Assembly (NCBI GenBank): GCA_028280945.1
Contig: JANQKV010000008.1
Location: 93,136 to 157,135, forward strand
DNA: 64,000 nt
Source of the DNA: Opitutaceae bacterium
GTDB lineage: Bacteria > Verrucomicrobiota > Verrucomicrobiia > Opitutales > Opitutaceae
Reading direction: 5' to 3'
Position 1 is the stretch's first letter. Every line of letters starts with the position of its first letter. Shown in pieces: positions 41,290 to 49,551 of this stretch. A model generated the notes under the pieces. That model did not search any database, was not told the origin of the DNA, and saw only the letters and a list, made by a program, of their open reading frames with translations. A program made the translations under genes and the position numbers.

Positions 41290-42851
41290 GCGATCCGGAT
41301 TCCTCCTCCGCTTCCTCCGGGGAGGCCGGCAAAAGCACGCTGGCCCGGCTGCGCCATGACCTGCGCACCCCGCTGAATCAGATTATTGGATACAGCGAGC
41401 TTCTGGTCGAAACGGTCGACGAGCATGACATCCCGGAAGTCGTGCCACCGATGGAGGAGATTCACCAGGCCGGCACCGACATGCTGGGCAAACTCAATGA
41501 CGAGTTGGCCCCGTGGAAGGTGCAGTCCGGTCAGGTCAGTTTGCCCAACCTGCAGCATCAGTTGATCGATCCCCTGCGCATCGTCGACGATGCGTGTGGC
41601 CGCTGTTCCGAGATCGCCGTGCGCCACGGGGCCGTCGACGTGGTTGACGATTTGGGCAAGATTCGCGAGGCCGTTCACAACCTGCGCCGCGGGCTCAACG
41701 TCACGATTCAGGATGAACCGGTCGTGCCGACCGATACCGGTCCCGCCTTTCCCGTGTTGGAGCAGTCCGTGCCGGTTGCCGTGCGCACCTCCGAACACGG
41801 CAAGCTGCTGGTGGTCGACGACGACCATCTCAACCGCGAAATGATTGCCCGTCGCCTTGAGCACATGGGCTTCAAGGTCGTCTTGGCCGCGGATGGTTTG
41901 GAAGCCTTGGCGGCGCTCAAGCGGGAGGCGTTCGATCTTGTCCTCCTCGACGTGCTCATGCCGCAACTGGATGGGTTTCAGACGCTCGAACGCATCAAGG
42001 CACACGACCGGTGGAGCTCGATCCCCGTTGTCATGCTCAGCGCGCTCGACGATGCCGACAGCACTGCCCGCTGCATCACCGCCGGTGCGGAGGACTACGT
42101 GCCCAAACCGTTCAACCCCGTAGTGCTCCGGGCCCGCATCAACGCCTCCCTCGAAAAGAAACGCCTGCGCGACCAGGAGCAGCGTTACCTGGAGCGCATC
42201 AAGATCGAGCAGAAGAAATCCGAACAACTGCTCCTTACGATTTTGCCGGAGGCGATCGCTTCCCGGCTCAAGTCAGGCGAACGCAACATCGTTGACGAGG
42301 TCCAGGCGGCCTCGGTCATGTTCATCGACATCGTCGGCTTCACTGCCATTGCGGCAAAGACCGATCCGGACACGACGGTCGCATTGCTCAACAGCTTGTT
42401 CAGCTCCTTCGACTCCCTGGTCGAGGTGCACGGCCTGGAGAAGATCAAGACCATCGGAGACGCCTACATGGCCGTTGCGGGGGTACCCAACCCGGTCGAG
42501 GATCACGCGCTCCGGGCGGCCCGCATGGCCCTGGCCGTCAAGAAGGCCCTGGCAATCTTCAACAAGAACAACAGCGTGGAATGGGAAGTGCGCATGGGCA
42601 TCCACAGTGGTCCGCTCATGGCCGGCATCATTGGCTCGCGCAAGTTCGCCTACGACTTGTGGGGCGATACGGTGAACCTCGCCAGTCGCCTGGAATCGCA
42701 GGGCAACGCCGAGCGCATCCAGATCTCGGAGGAAACGGCCAGACTCATCAGCGACGAGTTCGCGGTTTCCCCCGTGGGGGTGGTGGACATCCGCAATCGC
42801 GGCGAAATTCCGGTCTTCCAGTTGGATGGAGCCAAACTCGGTTCGCGGTAG
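41286..42851 (+). CDS. receiver-adenylate cyclase (class III) with HisKA-like N-terminus
   Basis: 521 residues. The N-terminus carries a clear kinase H-box, RHDLRTPLNQIIGYSELL (His24), but no ATPase domain follows. The receiver domain spans about 171-290 (phospho-acceptor Asp222 in LVLLDVLMPQLDG, Lys in YVPKPF). The cyclase domain spans about 335-510 with metal-binding Asp348 (MFIDIVGFT) and Asp392 (TIGDAYM), the adenine-selecting Lys and Asp in LEKIKTIGD and YDLWGDTVN, and Asn/Arg in NLASRLE. It should make cAMP in response to phosphorylation by the upstream kinase, and possibly accept phosphate on its own orphan HisKA helix. Paralogue of the protein at 31545. Confidence 0.92.
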   Translation: MSDPDSSSASSGEAGKSTLARLRHDLRTPLNQIIGYSELLVETVDEHDIPEVVPPMEEIHQAGTDMLGKLNDELAPWKVQSGQVSLPNLQHQLIDPLRIVDDACGRCSEIAVRHGAVDVVDDLGKIREAVHNLRRGLNVTIQDEPVVPTDTGPAFPVLEQSVPVAVRTSEHGKLLVVDDDHLNREMIARRLEHMGFKVVLAADGLEALAALKREAFDLVLLDVLMPQLDGFQTLERIKAHDRWSSIPVVMLSALDDADSTARCITAGAEDYVPKPFNPVVLRARINASLEKKRLRDQEQRYLERIKIEQKKSEQLLLTILPEAIASRLKSGERNIVDEVQAASVMFIDIVGFTAIAAKTDPDTTVALLNSLFSSFDSLVEVHGLEKIKTIGDAYMAVAGVPNPVEDHALRAARMALAVKKALAIFNKNNSVEWEVRMGIHSGPLMAGIIGSRKFAYDLWGDTVNLASRLESQGNAERIQISEETARLISDEFAVSPVGVVDIRNRGEIPVFQLDGAKLGSR

Positions 42852-43016
42852 GATCGATCGATTCGCCCGACAACCTGGCGAGCCGAATGCTCGCGCTTTC
42901 CATGGATCCACTGGTCCGGCCGGCGGCACCTTTCCATTCTGTAAGGTTCCGGAAAGGCGGGGGTAAGAAACGTGTGCTAGATTGCGGGCCATTAAAAGAC
43001 CCGATATTCTTTACGC

Positions 43017-44528
43017 ATGAACCCGACACACGTTTCCCTTTCCCATCGTTTCGCCCGGAGCTGGCGAACCGTCGCCTTTGTTTCCATCGCCGCCGCCCTG
43101 GGCTGGACGGTCGCCGCCATCGCCGATGACCACCATCGCGAGAATGAAGTGCAGGTGGCGGTGGATGATACCCCGCTCGACCGTTCGGCGGGACAATTTC
43201 CCCCCGTCAGTTTTGCGCCCATTGTCCAGGAGGTTGGACCGGCGGTGGTGCAGGTCAGCGTGATCTCCGAGTCGGAGCAACTGTCCCAAAGCCTGCCTTC
43301 GTGGATGGAGGATCCGCGGTGGCGTCGCTTTTTCGGCATTCCGGACGACTACGAAGAACGCATTCCCCGGCGACAGGAACGCGGCGCCGGCTCCGGCGTG
43401 ATTGTCAGTGCGGATGGCTACATCCTCACTAATAACCACGTGGTGGAAAACGCGGTGGAAATTGAGGTCAGCCTCTCCGACCGCCGCGAGGTCATGGCCG
43501 AGATCGTCGGCACCGACCCGGATACCGATCTGGCTGTCATCAAGATCGATTTGGAGGACCTGCCCGCGGTCACCTTTGCCGATAGCGACAATCTTGAAGT
43601 GGGCGACACCGTGCTGGCAGTGGGGAATCCCTTTGGGCTTGGCCAGACAGTTACGAGCGGCATTGTCAGCGGCCTTGGCCGTGCGACACTGGGCTTGGGT
43701 TACGAGGACTTCATCCAAACCGATGCGGCCATCAATCCCGGGAATTCCGGGGGCGCATTGATCGACACGCAGGGTCGGCTCGTGGGCATCAACACCGCCA
43801 TTCTCAGTCGCAGCGGTGGTTTCATGGGCATCGGTTTTGCCATCCCTTCCGACCTCGCCCACAACGTCATGCAGCAGCTGGTCAGCTATGGTGAGGTGGT
43901 GCGCGGCTTCCTGGGATTTTCTGGTGAAGACCTCACTCGCGAGATGGCCCCAAGTTTTGACCTGGATGAAGATCAGCGCGGCACCTTGGTTTTGGATGTC
44001 AACGAGGACACTCCGGCGGAGCGCGCCGGGCTGCAGCACGGCGACATCGTCACCCACTTGAATGGTCGCCGCTATGAGAGCTTCCGCGAATTGCGCTTTG
44101 CCATTGCCGATGTGCGTCCGGGCACGGACATCACCCTGACCGTTGTTCGCGACGGCGAAGAGATCGAGCTCGAAGCCACTGTCGGCAGTCGTGAGGACAT
44201 CGACGGCACGGCTGCCATCGAGGAGGATGAGGGCGCCCTTCAGGGAGTCACCGTGAGCAACATCGATCCGCGGGCCCGCCAGCGCTACGGTATTCCGGCC
44301 CGCGTCCAGGGTGCGCTTGTGGTTGATGTCGAACGCGACTCCGCCTCGGCTCGCGCCGGGCTGCGTCCGGGCCACGTGATCGTGGAGATCAACCGGGAGC
44401 GCGTTCGCGATGCCGACGATGCGGTGGAGCTCACTGAAGTCTTGCCCGAGGATGGGCGCACCTTGCTCCGGGTCTACAGCGCCCGTTTCGGCTTCCGCTA
44501 CATCCAGGTGGTCGAAGGCCGGCGTTAA
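43017..44528 (+). CDS. DegP/HtrA-family periplasmic serine protease
   Basis: 503 residues. An N-terminal signal or anchor (WRTVAFVSIAAALGWTVAAI) is followed by a trypsin-like domain with His141 (TNNHVVENA), Asp171 (DTDLAVIKI) and Ser244 (NPGNSGGAL), then two PDZ domains at about 285-385 and 405-500. A short charged segment (WMEDPRWRRFFGIPDDYEER) precedes the protease domain as in many Do-type proteases. The protein degrades or refolds damaged envelope proteins in the periplasm. The strong terminator at 44537 ends the transcript. The upstream 165 nt show no clear promoter. Confidence 0.93.
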   Translation: MNPTHVSLSHRFARSWRTVAFVSIAAALGWTVAAIADDHHRENEVQVAVDDTPLDRSAGQFPPVSFAPIVQEVGPAVVQVSVISESEQLSQSLPSWMEDPRWRRFFGIPDDYEERIPRRQERGAGSGVIVSADGYILTNNHVVENAVEIEVSLSDRREVMAEIVGTDPDTDLAVIKIDLEDLPAVTFADSDNLEVGDTVLAVGNPFGLGQTVTSGIVSGLGRATLGLGYEDFIQTDAAINPGNSGGALIDTQGRLVGINTAILSRSGGFMGIGFAIPSDLAHNVMQQLVSYGEVVRGFLGFSGEDLTREMAPSFDLDEDQRGTLVLDVNEDTPAERAGLQHGDIVTHLNGRRYESFRELRFAIADVRPGTDITLTVVRDGEEIELEATVGSREDIDGTAAIEEDEGALQGVTVSNIDPRARQRYGIPARVQGALVVDVERDSASARAGLRPGHVIVEINRERVRDADDAVELTEVLPEDGRTLLRVYSARFGFRYIQVVEGRR

Positions 44529-44536
44529 ATGATTTC

Positions 44537-44576
44537 GCGGAGGAGCCGTGGGGTTAGACGGTTCCTCCGCTTTGTT
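44537..44576 (+). terminator. rho-independent terminator of the DegP-type gene
   Basis: A 13-bp stem (44537-44549 with 44558-44570, one G-U pair) with an 8-nt loop is followed by TTTGTT. It starts 9 nt after the protease stop codon. Confidence 0.9.
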
Positions 44577-44616
44577 AGGTTCTGTTCATAGGATACCGTA
44601 TTGGTGTTAGGTCTGC

Positions 44617-44660
44617 ATCCGCTCCAGCGACGGCCCGGCAAGGGCCTCGCTGGAGCGGAT
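44617..44660. repeat. long imperfect inverted repeat (14 + 5 bp arms)
   Basis: The arms 44617-44630 and 44647-44660 are perfectly complementary (14 bp), and inside them GGCCC/GGGCC adds five pairs around a 5-nt loop. It lies between the DegP terminator and the OmpR-type regulator gene (GTG at 44708). It could be a second, bidirectional terminator or an attenuator; a short TCTTTCT stretch follows. Confidence 0.75.
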
Positions 44661-44707
44661 GTCTTTCTCACTGACTCGACCGCTCCGAGTGTGGCAGGAT
44701 AACGATT

Positions 44708-45379
44708 GTGCGAATTCTGATTGTTGAAGACGACGCCAAGATCGCCTCCTTTGTGGTCAACGGCCTCAAGCAGGAAGGCTACGCCGTGGACCATGCGCCG
44801 GATGGTGACATGGGCCTGACCTTGGCGGAGACCACGGCTTACGATGCCGCGGTGGTGGATGTGATGTTGCCGGGGCTGGATGGATTGTCGTTGGTGAAGC
44901 GGCTGCGGCGCACCCACGCGGATCTGCCGGTCTTGTTTTTGAGCGCGCGTTCCTCGGTCGAGGATCGCGTCAAGGGCCTTCAAGCGGGCGGGGATGATTA
45001 CCTGACGAAACCGTTCGCTTTCGCGGAGTTATCGGCGCGGCTGCAGGCACTCCTGCGGCGCTCGACCCGCACCCCGGAGGCGACCCGCCTGAGCGTGGGC
45101 GACGTGGTGATGGACTTGGTCACGCGGCAGGTGAAAGTGGCGGGGGAGAAAGTGGAGTTGCAGCCGCGCGAATTCGCGTTGCTGGCCTACCTCATGCGCC
45201 ACCCCGGCCGACCGGTCACCAAGACCATGATTCTGGAGCACGTTTGGGATTACAGTTTCGATCCGCAGACCAACGTGGTCGATGTATTGGTTTCGCGACT
45301 ACGCAGCAAGGTCGACCCCGACAAGTCGCGGATCGAGACCGTGCGCGGCGTGGGCTACATTTTGCATGGCGGGGCTTAA
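44708..45379 (+). CDS. OmpR-family response regulator
   Basis: 223 residues from a GTG start with an AGGA seven or so bases upstream, one of the few starts here with a plausible ribosome-binding site. The receiver domain has LIVEDDAKIAS, phospho-acceptor Asp51 in AAVVDVMLPGLDG and Lys in DDYLTKPFAF. The C-terminal winged helix shows LQPREFALLAYLMRHPGRPV and DVLVSRLRSKVD, matching OmpR/PhoB DNA-binding domains. It is translationally coupled to the sensor kinase gene with a 14-nt overlap. Heavy-metal or envelope-stress response is plausible by similarity to CusR/QseB types, but not shown. Confidence 0.93.
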   Translation: MRILIVEDDAKIASFVVNGLKQEGYAVDHAPDGDMGLTLAETTAYDAAVVDVMLPGLDGLSLVKRLRRTHADLPVLFLSARSSVEDRVKGLQAGGDDYLTKPFAFAELSARLQALLRRSTRTPEATRLSVGDVVMDLVTRQVKVAGEKVELQPREFALLAYLMRHPGRPVTKTMILEHVWDYSFDPQTNVVDVLVSRLRSKVDPDKSRIETVRGVGYILHGGA

Positions 45380-46772
45380 ACAAATTCGCCGTTCCCTGGC
45401 GTGGCGTTTCAGCCTGTGGTTTGCCGGTTGGTTTGCCGTGGGGTTCGTGGCGATTTTTGCGCTGCTCTATTGGTTGCTCGGCCGCCAAATCGAGGCGCGT
45501 GACTACGAGGATCTCAGCCAGCGCCTGCAGCAATATTCCACGGTCCTGCAGCAGACCGGGGTGCGCGGCCTGCAACAACGCATCGCCGAGGACAGCCAGC
45601 AGCCGGGGGTGCGTTCGCTCTTTTTGCGCCTGGTGGGGCCGGGGGGCAGCCAGGTCTGGGGCAAGATCCCACCCGACTGGTTGGAAGCCGACGAAGAGGT
45701 GGTGGTGGTGCCGGATGGGTGGGGGCGCTGGCAGGAGCGCACGATTTCCCGGGTGCGCATCACCCGTGACGCTGAGCGGGACCTGGCCATCGTTTCCCAG
45801 CGTCTGCCGGCCAGTGACTGGCTGCTGCAGATCGGCCGCGCCACCGACAGCCGGGAGGTGCTGCTGCAGCCCTTGCGCAATACCTTCGCGTGGGTGGCGG
45901 GAGTGGTGGTGTTGATGGGTTTCGGGGCGGGTTACCTGACGGCCCGGCGGGCCACCGCGCCGCTCCGCGAAGTGGTCGATACGGCGCGCGACATCATCCA
46001 TACCGGCCGACTCGATGCCCGGGTGCCACTGCCGGGCAGCAACGACGAGGTCACCGAGCTCGTGCGGCACTTCAACAGCGTGCTCGACAAAAACGCGGGG
46101 CTGCTGCGGGCCATGCGTGAGACTTTGGACAACGTTGCTCACGACCTGCGCACGCCCCTGGCGGGTTTGCGGTTGTCGGCGGAGAGTGCCCTGCAACGGC
46201 CGGAGATGGATCGCGAAACCAGCAACACCCTGGCAGACGTGATTGAGCGCAGTGACCAGGTGTTGGCGCTGTTGCGGACCCTGATGGAGATCTCGGAGGC
46301 CGAGGCGGGAATGATGAAGTTGGAGAAAGTGCGGTGCGATTTGGGAGAGATTACGCGCAATGCCACCGAGCTTTACGAAGAAGTGGCGGAAGCGGCCGGC
46401 GTTGAGCTTGCCATCGATGTGCGGCAGGCGGTGCCGATCAACGGAGATCCCACCCGCCTGCGCCAAGCCGTGGCCAACCTGGTCGACAACGCGCTCAAAT
46501 ACACGCCGGAGGGCGGCCGGGTCATCGTTTCAGCCGAGCGGCATACCCGCTCGGTGGTTGTGCGGGTGCGGGACAACGGCCCCGGGGTTCCCGATGACGA
46601 AAAGGCCCGGATTTGGGAGCGACTCTACCGCTGCGACGACAGTCGTTCGGAAAGCGGTCTGGGGCTTGGCTTGAGCATGGTGCGGGCCATTGTGCATGCC
46701 CACGACGGTGAAGCCACGGTCAAGGACGCGCCGGACGGCGGCTCCGTCTTTGAGCTGAAACTGCCGCTGTAG
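45366..46772 (+). CDS. HAMP-domain sensor histidine kinase
   Basis: 468 residues from ATG 45366 inside the regulator gene's end. Two transmembrane helices (SLWFAGWFAVGFVAIFALLY, and WVAGVVVLMGFGAGYL at about 180) enclose a periplasmic sensor domain. HAMP, HisKA (NVAHDLRTPLAGLRL) and HATPase motifs (NLVDNALKYT, DNGPGVPDDE, GLGLGLSMVRAIVHAH) follow. The architecture is that of QseC/CusS-type kinases. It phosphorylates the upstream regulator; the signal is unknown. Confidence 0.92.
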   Translation: MAGLKQIRRSLAWRFSLWFAGWFAVGFVAIFALLYWLLGRQIEARDYEDLSQRLQQYSTVLQQTGVRGLQQRIAEDSQQPGVRSLFLRLVGPGGSQVWGKIPPDWLEADEEVVVVPDGWGRWQERTISRVRITRDAERDLAIVSQRLPASDWLLQIGRATDSREVLLQPLRNTFAWVAGVVVLMGFGAGYLTARRATAPLREVVDTARDIIHTGRLDARVPLPGSNDEVTELVRHFNSVLDKNAGLLRAMRETLDNVAHDLRTPLAGLRLSAESALQRPEMDRETSNTLADVIERSDQVLALLRTLMEISEAEAGMMKLEKVRCDLGEITRNATELYEEVAEAAGVELAIDVRQAVPINGDPTRLRQAVANLVDNALKYTPEGGRVIVSAERHTRSVVVRVRDNGPGVPDDEKARIWERLYRCDDSRSESGLGLGLSMVRAIVHAHDGEATVKDAPDGGSVFELKLPL

Positions 46773-46846
46773 GCGGATGAACTCCTGACTGGCAAGGGAT
46801 CACGCTGCGCGCGGGATGCCTGCTTCCGGACACGTTGATGGTCCGC

Positions 46847-46919
46847 GGGGTCATGTCGTTAAAAAGTGTAATGTATCCCGCGCTCGCGGGAGGAATTCAC
46901 TTTTTAACGACATGACCCC
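46847..46919. mobile_element. palindromic REPIN/MITE-like element, 73 bp
   Basis: Arms 46847-46868 and 46898-46919 are perfect 22-bp inverted complements beginning GGGGTCATGTCGTTAAAAAG. Between them lies a second perfect hairpin, CCCGCG-CT-CGCGGG (46877-46890). This double-hairpin design with GGGGTC ends matches REP/REPIN elements mobilised in trans by RAYT (Y1-type) transposases. No transposase gene is in the window. It sits in the 222-nt gap between the sensor kinase and the glycosyltransferase. Confidence 0.8.
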
Positions 46920-46994
46920 TTGCGGTGTCCCAACGCGAACGACGTTGCCGATACCGGGAAGAAACGGCTGGGTTGAGGCCTCCTGCCTTCGTCC

Positions 46995-48938
46995 ATGCTC
47001 GATTCCATCCAAGTCATCATTCCCGCCCTCGATGAAGAGGAGACGATTGGCGGGGTGGTGGAGCAATTGCGCGAGTTGGGACTGGAGCGTATCCGGGTGG
47101 TGGATAACGGCAGCCGGGATCGGACCACCGAGGTCGCCCGGGAGGCGGGCGCGGAGGTGCTCGCCGAGCCTCGCCGCGGTTACGGTCAAGCGTGTTGGAC
47201 CGGATACCAACAGCTGGACGAAAGGGTCGAGTGGATCCTGTTTTGTGACGCCGATGGCAGCGACGATTTGAGTGACGTGGCGCGGCTCATTGAGGAAACG
47301 AAATCGGGAGCGGATTTTGTATTGGGCAACCGTCGGGCCTCGGCCCAGGCGCGGGGATCGATGACCCTCGTCCAACAGTTTGGCAACGGTCTGGCGACGA
47401 CGTTGATGCGGTTCGGTTGGGGCCATCGTTACGGCGACCTGGGCCCGCTGCGACTGATTCACCGACCGCTGCTTGAGCAGATTGCGATGCGGGACCGTGG
47501 TTTTGGGTGGACCATTGAGATGCAGGTTCGCGCCGTGGAGGAAGACGCCAGGATCGTTGAGATTCCGGTCGGTTACCGACGGCGCGGTGGTGGTCGTTCA
47601 AAGATCTCGGGCACCATCCGCGGAAGCGTTGCCGCCGGTTCGATCATCCTTCACACCCTGGCTCAGCTGGGCTGGCGCCGCTGGAATGGCCACTCTCATG
47701 GTTACAAAATAGGCGGTGTCGTGCTTCTGCTGGGGGCCGTGGGCATGATGCCGCATGGCGATTTTGCGGCGGGAGGCATGGTGCCGTGGTTTTTGGCGGC
47801 GGCGGCCGTGATGTCGGTTGGCTGGCTGCTGGCGGGAAGACCCCGTGACATCTCCCTCGGATGGTTTTGGGGCGTGGCCATCGGGGCACGGTTGCTCGTG
47901 GTGCCGATGGCCCCGGGCGATGATGTCTGGCGGTATCTGTGGGAGGGGCAGATCCAATTGGCGGGTTTCTCACCGTATGTTTATGCGCCGAGTGCCATGG
48001 AGCTGGAGGCGCTTCGCACCCCGTCCTGGGCGTTGATCAATCATCCGGATGCCACGGCGATTTATCCGCCGGTGGCGCAGTTGTTCTTGCGGATTGCTGC
48101 TTGGATTGGCGGGGGAGTCACGGGGCTCAAGATTTGGTTTTTGGCCGCGGATGCAGTCACCATCTGGCTGTTGGCGCGAAGATTTGGCCGGGGCTCGGCG
48201 CTGCTGTTCGCGTGGAATCCGTTGTTGATTTATGTCGGCGTCGGCGGGGCGCACTACGAACCGATTCTGTTGCTGGCGATGGTTGCCGGTTGGTTGGCTT
48301 GGGAAAAATCCAGCTCAGGCGGCCCGACCGCCTGGTGGCTGGGAGTCGCGGCCGGGGTGAAGTGGATCACGGCGCCGTTGCTGGCGTGGTGCGCCTGGTC
48401 CAGGCTGAAAAGCAGGCAGTGGAAGGCAACGATCGTCATTGGCGTGATGGGAGGGCTCCCGGTGGTGTTGGCGTTGGGCTGGTTTTGGTGGGAATTTGGC
48501 ACGATTGGCTCGCTCGCCCCGGAGGATTTTGTGCGGGAGGCCCGCACCTCGGAACTGGTGCCCTGGTTGATCGAGGTCGTCTGGCCGGCTTCGGCTTATC
48601 GCAACGGCCTGCTGGTGTGGTTTTTTGCCCCCGTAGCCGCATGGATTTTTTTCCGGGCGAAATCGCTCGAAGGGTTTGCGGAGACGTTTCTGGTTGCATT
48701 GCTCGTATTCGCGCCGTCGGTGCACGCGTGGTACTTTGTGTGGTTGCTGCCTTGGGCGGTCGCGACACGCAATGCCGGCTCAATTGCCATCAGTGTGAGC
48801 GGCTTCACCTATTTCCTGCTATGGCACGCCCTGCTTAACGGTGAGGGATGGCAACAGACCCCTTTTGAAAAACTAGTGTTGTGGGGACCTCTGGTCGTCG
48901 GCTTCAGTTGGAGCCATTTTCGCAAGCGAATTTCGTGA
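46995..48938 (+). CDS. glycosyltransferase family 2 fused to a multi-pass mannosyltransferase-like membrane domain
   Basis: 647 residues. The N-terminal 215 residues are a DPM1-like GT2 domain: IIPALDEEETIGGVV, RIRVVDNGSRDRT, the DxD-like FCDADGSDD and RYGDLGPLRLIHRPLL. Residues about 235-640 contain roughly ten hydrophobic helices and the luminal/periplasmic segment LWEGQIQLAGFSPYVYAP, as in GT87-type polyprenol-phosphate-mannose-using transferases. It probably makes a lipid-linked sugar and passes it on. Its stop overlaps the start of the next gene (GTGA), so they form an operon. Confidence 0.85.
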   Translation: MLDSIQVIIPALDEEETIGGVVEQLRELGLERIRVVDNGSRDRTTEVAREAGAEVLAEPRRGYGQACWTGYQQLDERVEWILFCDADGSDDLSDVARLIEETKSGADFVLGNRRASAQARGSMTLVQQFGNGLATTLMRFGWGHRYGDLGPLRLIHRPLLEQIAMRDRGFGWTIEMQVRAVEEDARIVEIPVGYRRRGGGRSKISGTIRGSVAAGSIILHTLAQLGWRRWNGHSHGYKIGGVVLLLGAVGMMPHGDFAAGGMVPWFLAAAAVMSVGWLLAGRPRDISLGWFWGVAIGARLLVVPMAPGDDVWRYLWEGQIQLAGFSPYVYAPSAMELEALRTPSWALINHPDATAIYPPVAQLFLRIAAWIGGGVTGLKIWFLAADAVTIWLLARRFGRGSALLFAWNPLLIYVGVGGAHYEPILLLAMVAGWLAWEKSSSGGPTAWWLGVAAGVKWITAPLLAWCAWSRLKSRQWKATIVIGVMGGLPVVLALGWFWWEFGTIGSLAPEDFVREARTSELVPWLIEVVWPASAYRNGLLVWFFAPVAAWIFFRAKSLEGFAETFLVALLVFAPSVHAWYFVWLLPWAVATRNAGSIAISVSGFTYFLLWHALLNGEGWQQTPFEKLVLWGPLVVGFSWSHFRKRIS

Positions 48939-49540
48939 CGCCCACCATCCTTATCTTTCTCAAAGCACCCGTGCCCGGTCAGGCCAAGACACGATTGGCT
49001 GCCGGGGTGGGGGATGATGCGGCGATGGAGATCTACCAAAAACTGGTGCACCGCCAGATGGCCGCGCTGCCCGAAGACTGGCCGGTGGAGGTGCATTTTG
49101 CTCCCGTTGAGGAGGAGCCGCTTATGCGCGCCTGGGTTGGGGAATCATCCAATCGCGCGTTCTTCCCCCAGGTTGATGGAGGACTGGGCGCGCGCCTGGT
49201 CCACGCCACGAAGGCGGCATTTGAGCGCGGGGCGGAGGGAGTCGTGCTCTTGGGGGGCGACTGTCCGGAGGTCAACGCAACCATCCTTACCCGGGCAGCT
49301 GAGATGATTTCGGCTCGGACCATGGTTCTGGGCCCCGCCTTCGATGGAGGCTACTATCTGCTGGGAGTGGGCGCCCCCCACGTTGCCTTGCTCGCCCATG
49401 ATGAATGGGGCGGGCCCACCGTGGCGGCAACCACCCGGCGACTGGCCAAAAGGCAGGGACTGGCCGTACGGGAGCTGCCGCGTCTCCGGGATGTGGATAC
49501 AGTGGAAGACTGGCGCGCCGTGGCGCACTTGTTCGACTAG
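48935..49540 (+). CDS. TIGR04282/DUF2064-family glycosyltransferase
   Basis: 201 residues from GTG 48935, overlapping the preceding stop by 4 nt. Family features: FLKAPVPGQAKTRLAAGVGD at the N-terminus, LLGGDCPEVNATILTRA and GPAFDGGYYLLGVGAPH. The family has a GT-A fold nucleotidyl/glycosyltransferase and has been linked to arsenosugar biosynthesis in some bacteria, usually next to a TIGR04283 GT2. Here the partner is the larger GT2-membrane fusion instead. Its stop lies 11 nt from the convergent pyruvate kinase stop. Confidence 0.85.
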   Translation: MTPTILIFLKAPVPGQAKTRLAAGVGDDAAMEIYQKLVHRQMAALPEDWPVEVHFAPVEEEPLMRAWVGESSNRAFFPQVDGGLGARLVHATKAAFERGAEGVVLLGGDCPEVNATILTRAAEMISARTMVLGPAFDGGYYLLGVGAPHVALLAHDEWGGPTVAATTRRLAKRQGLAVRELPRLRDVDTVEDWRAVAHLFD

Positions 49541-49551
49541 CCGATCGGCGA

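Noticed and set aside
40449..42227. A 592-residue minus-strand open frame
   Set aside because: Antisense to the hybrid kinase, single receiver and receiver-cyclase, all of which have clear domains.
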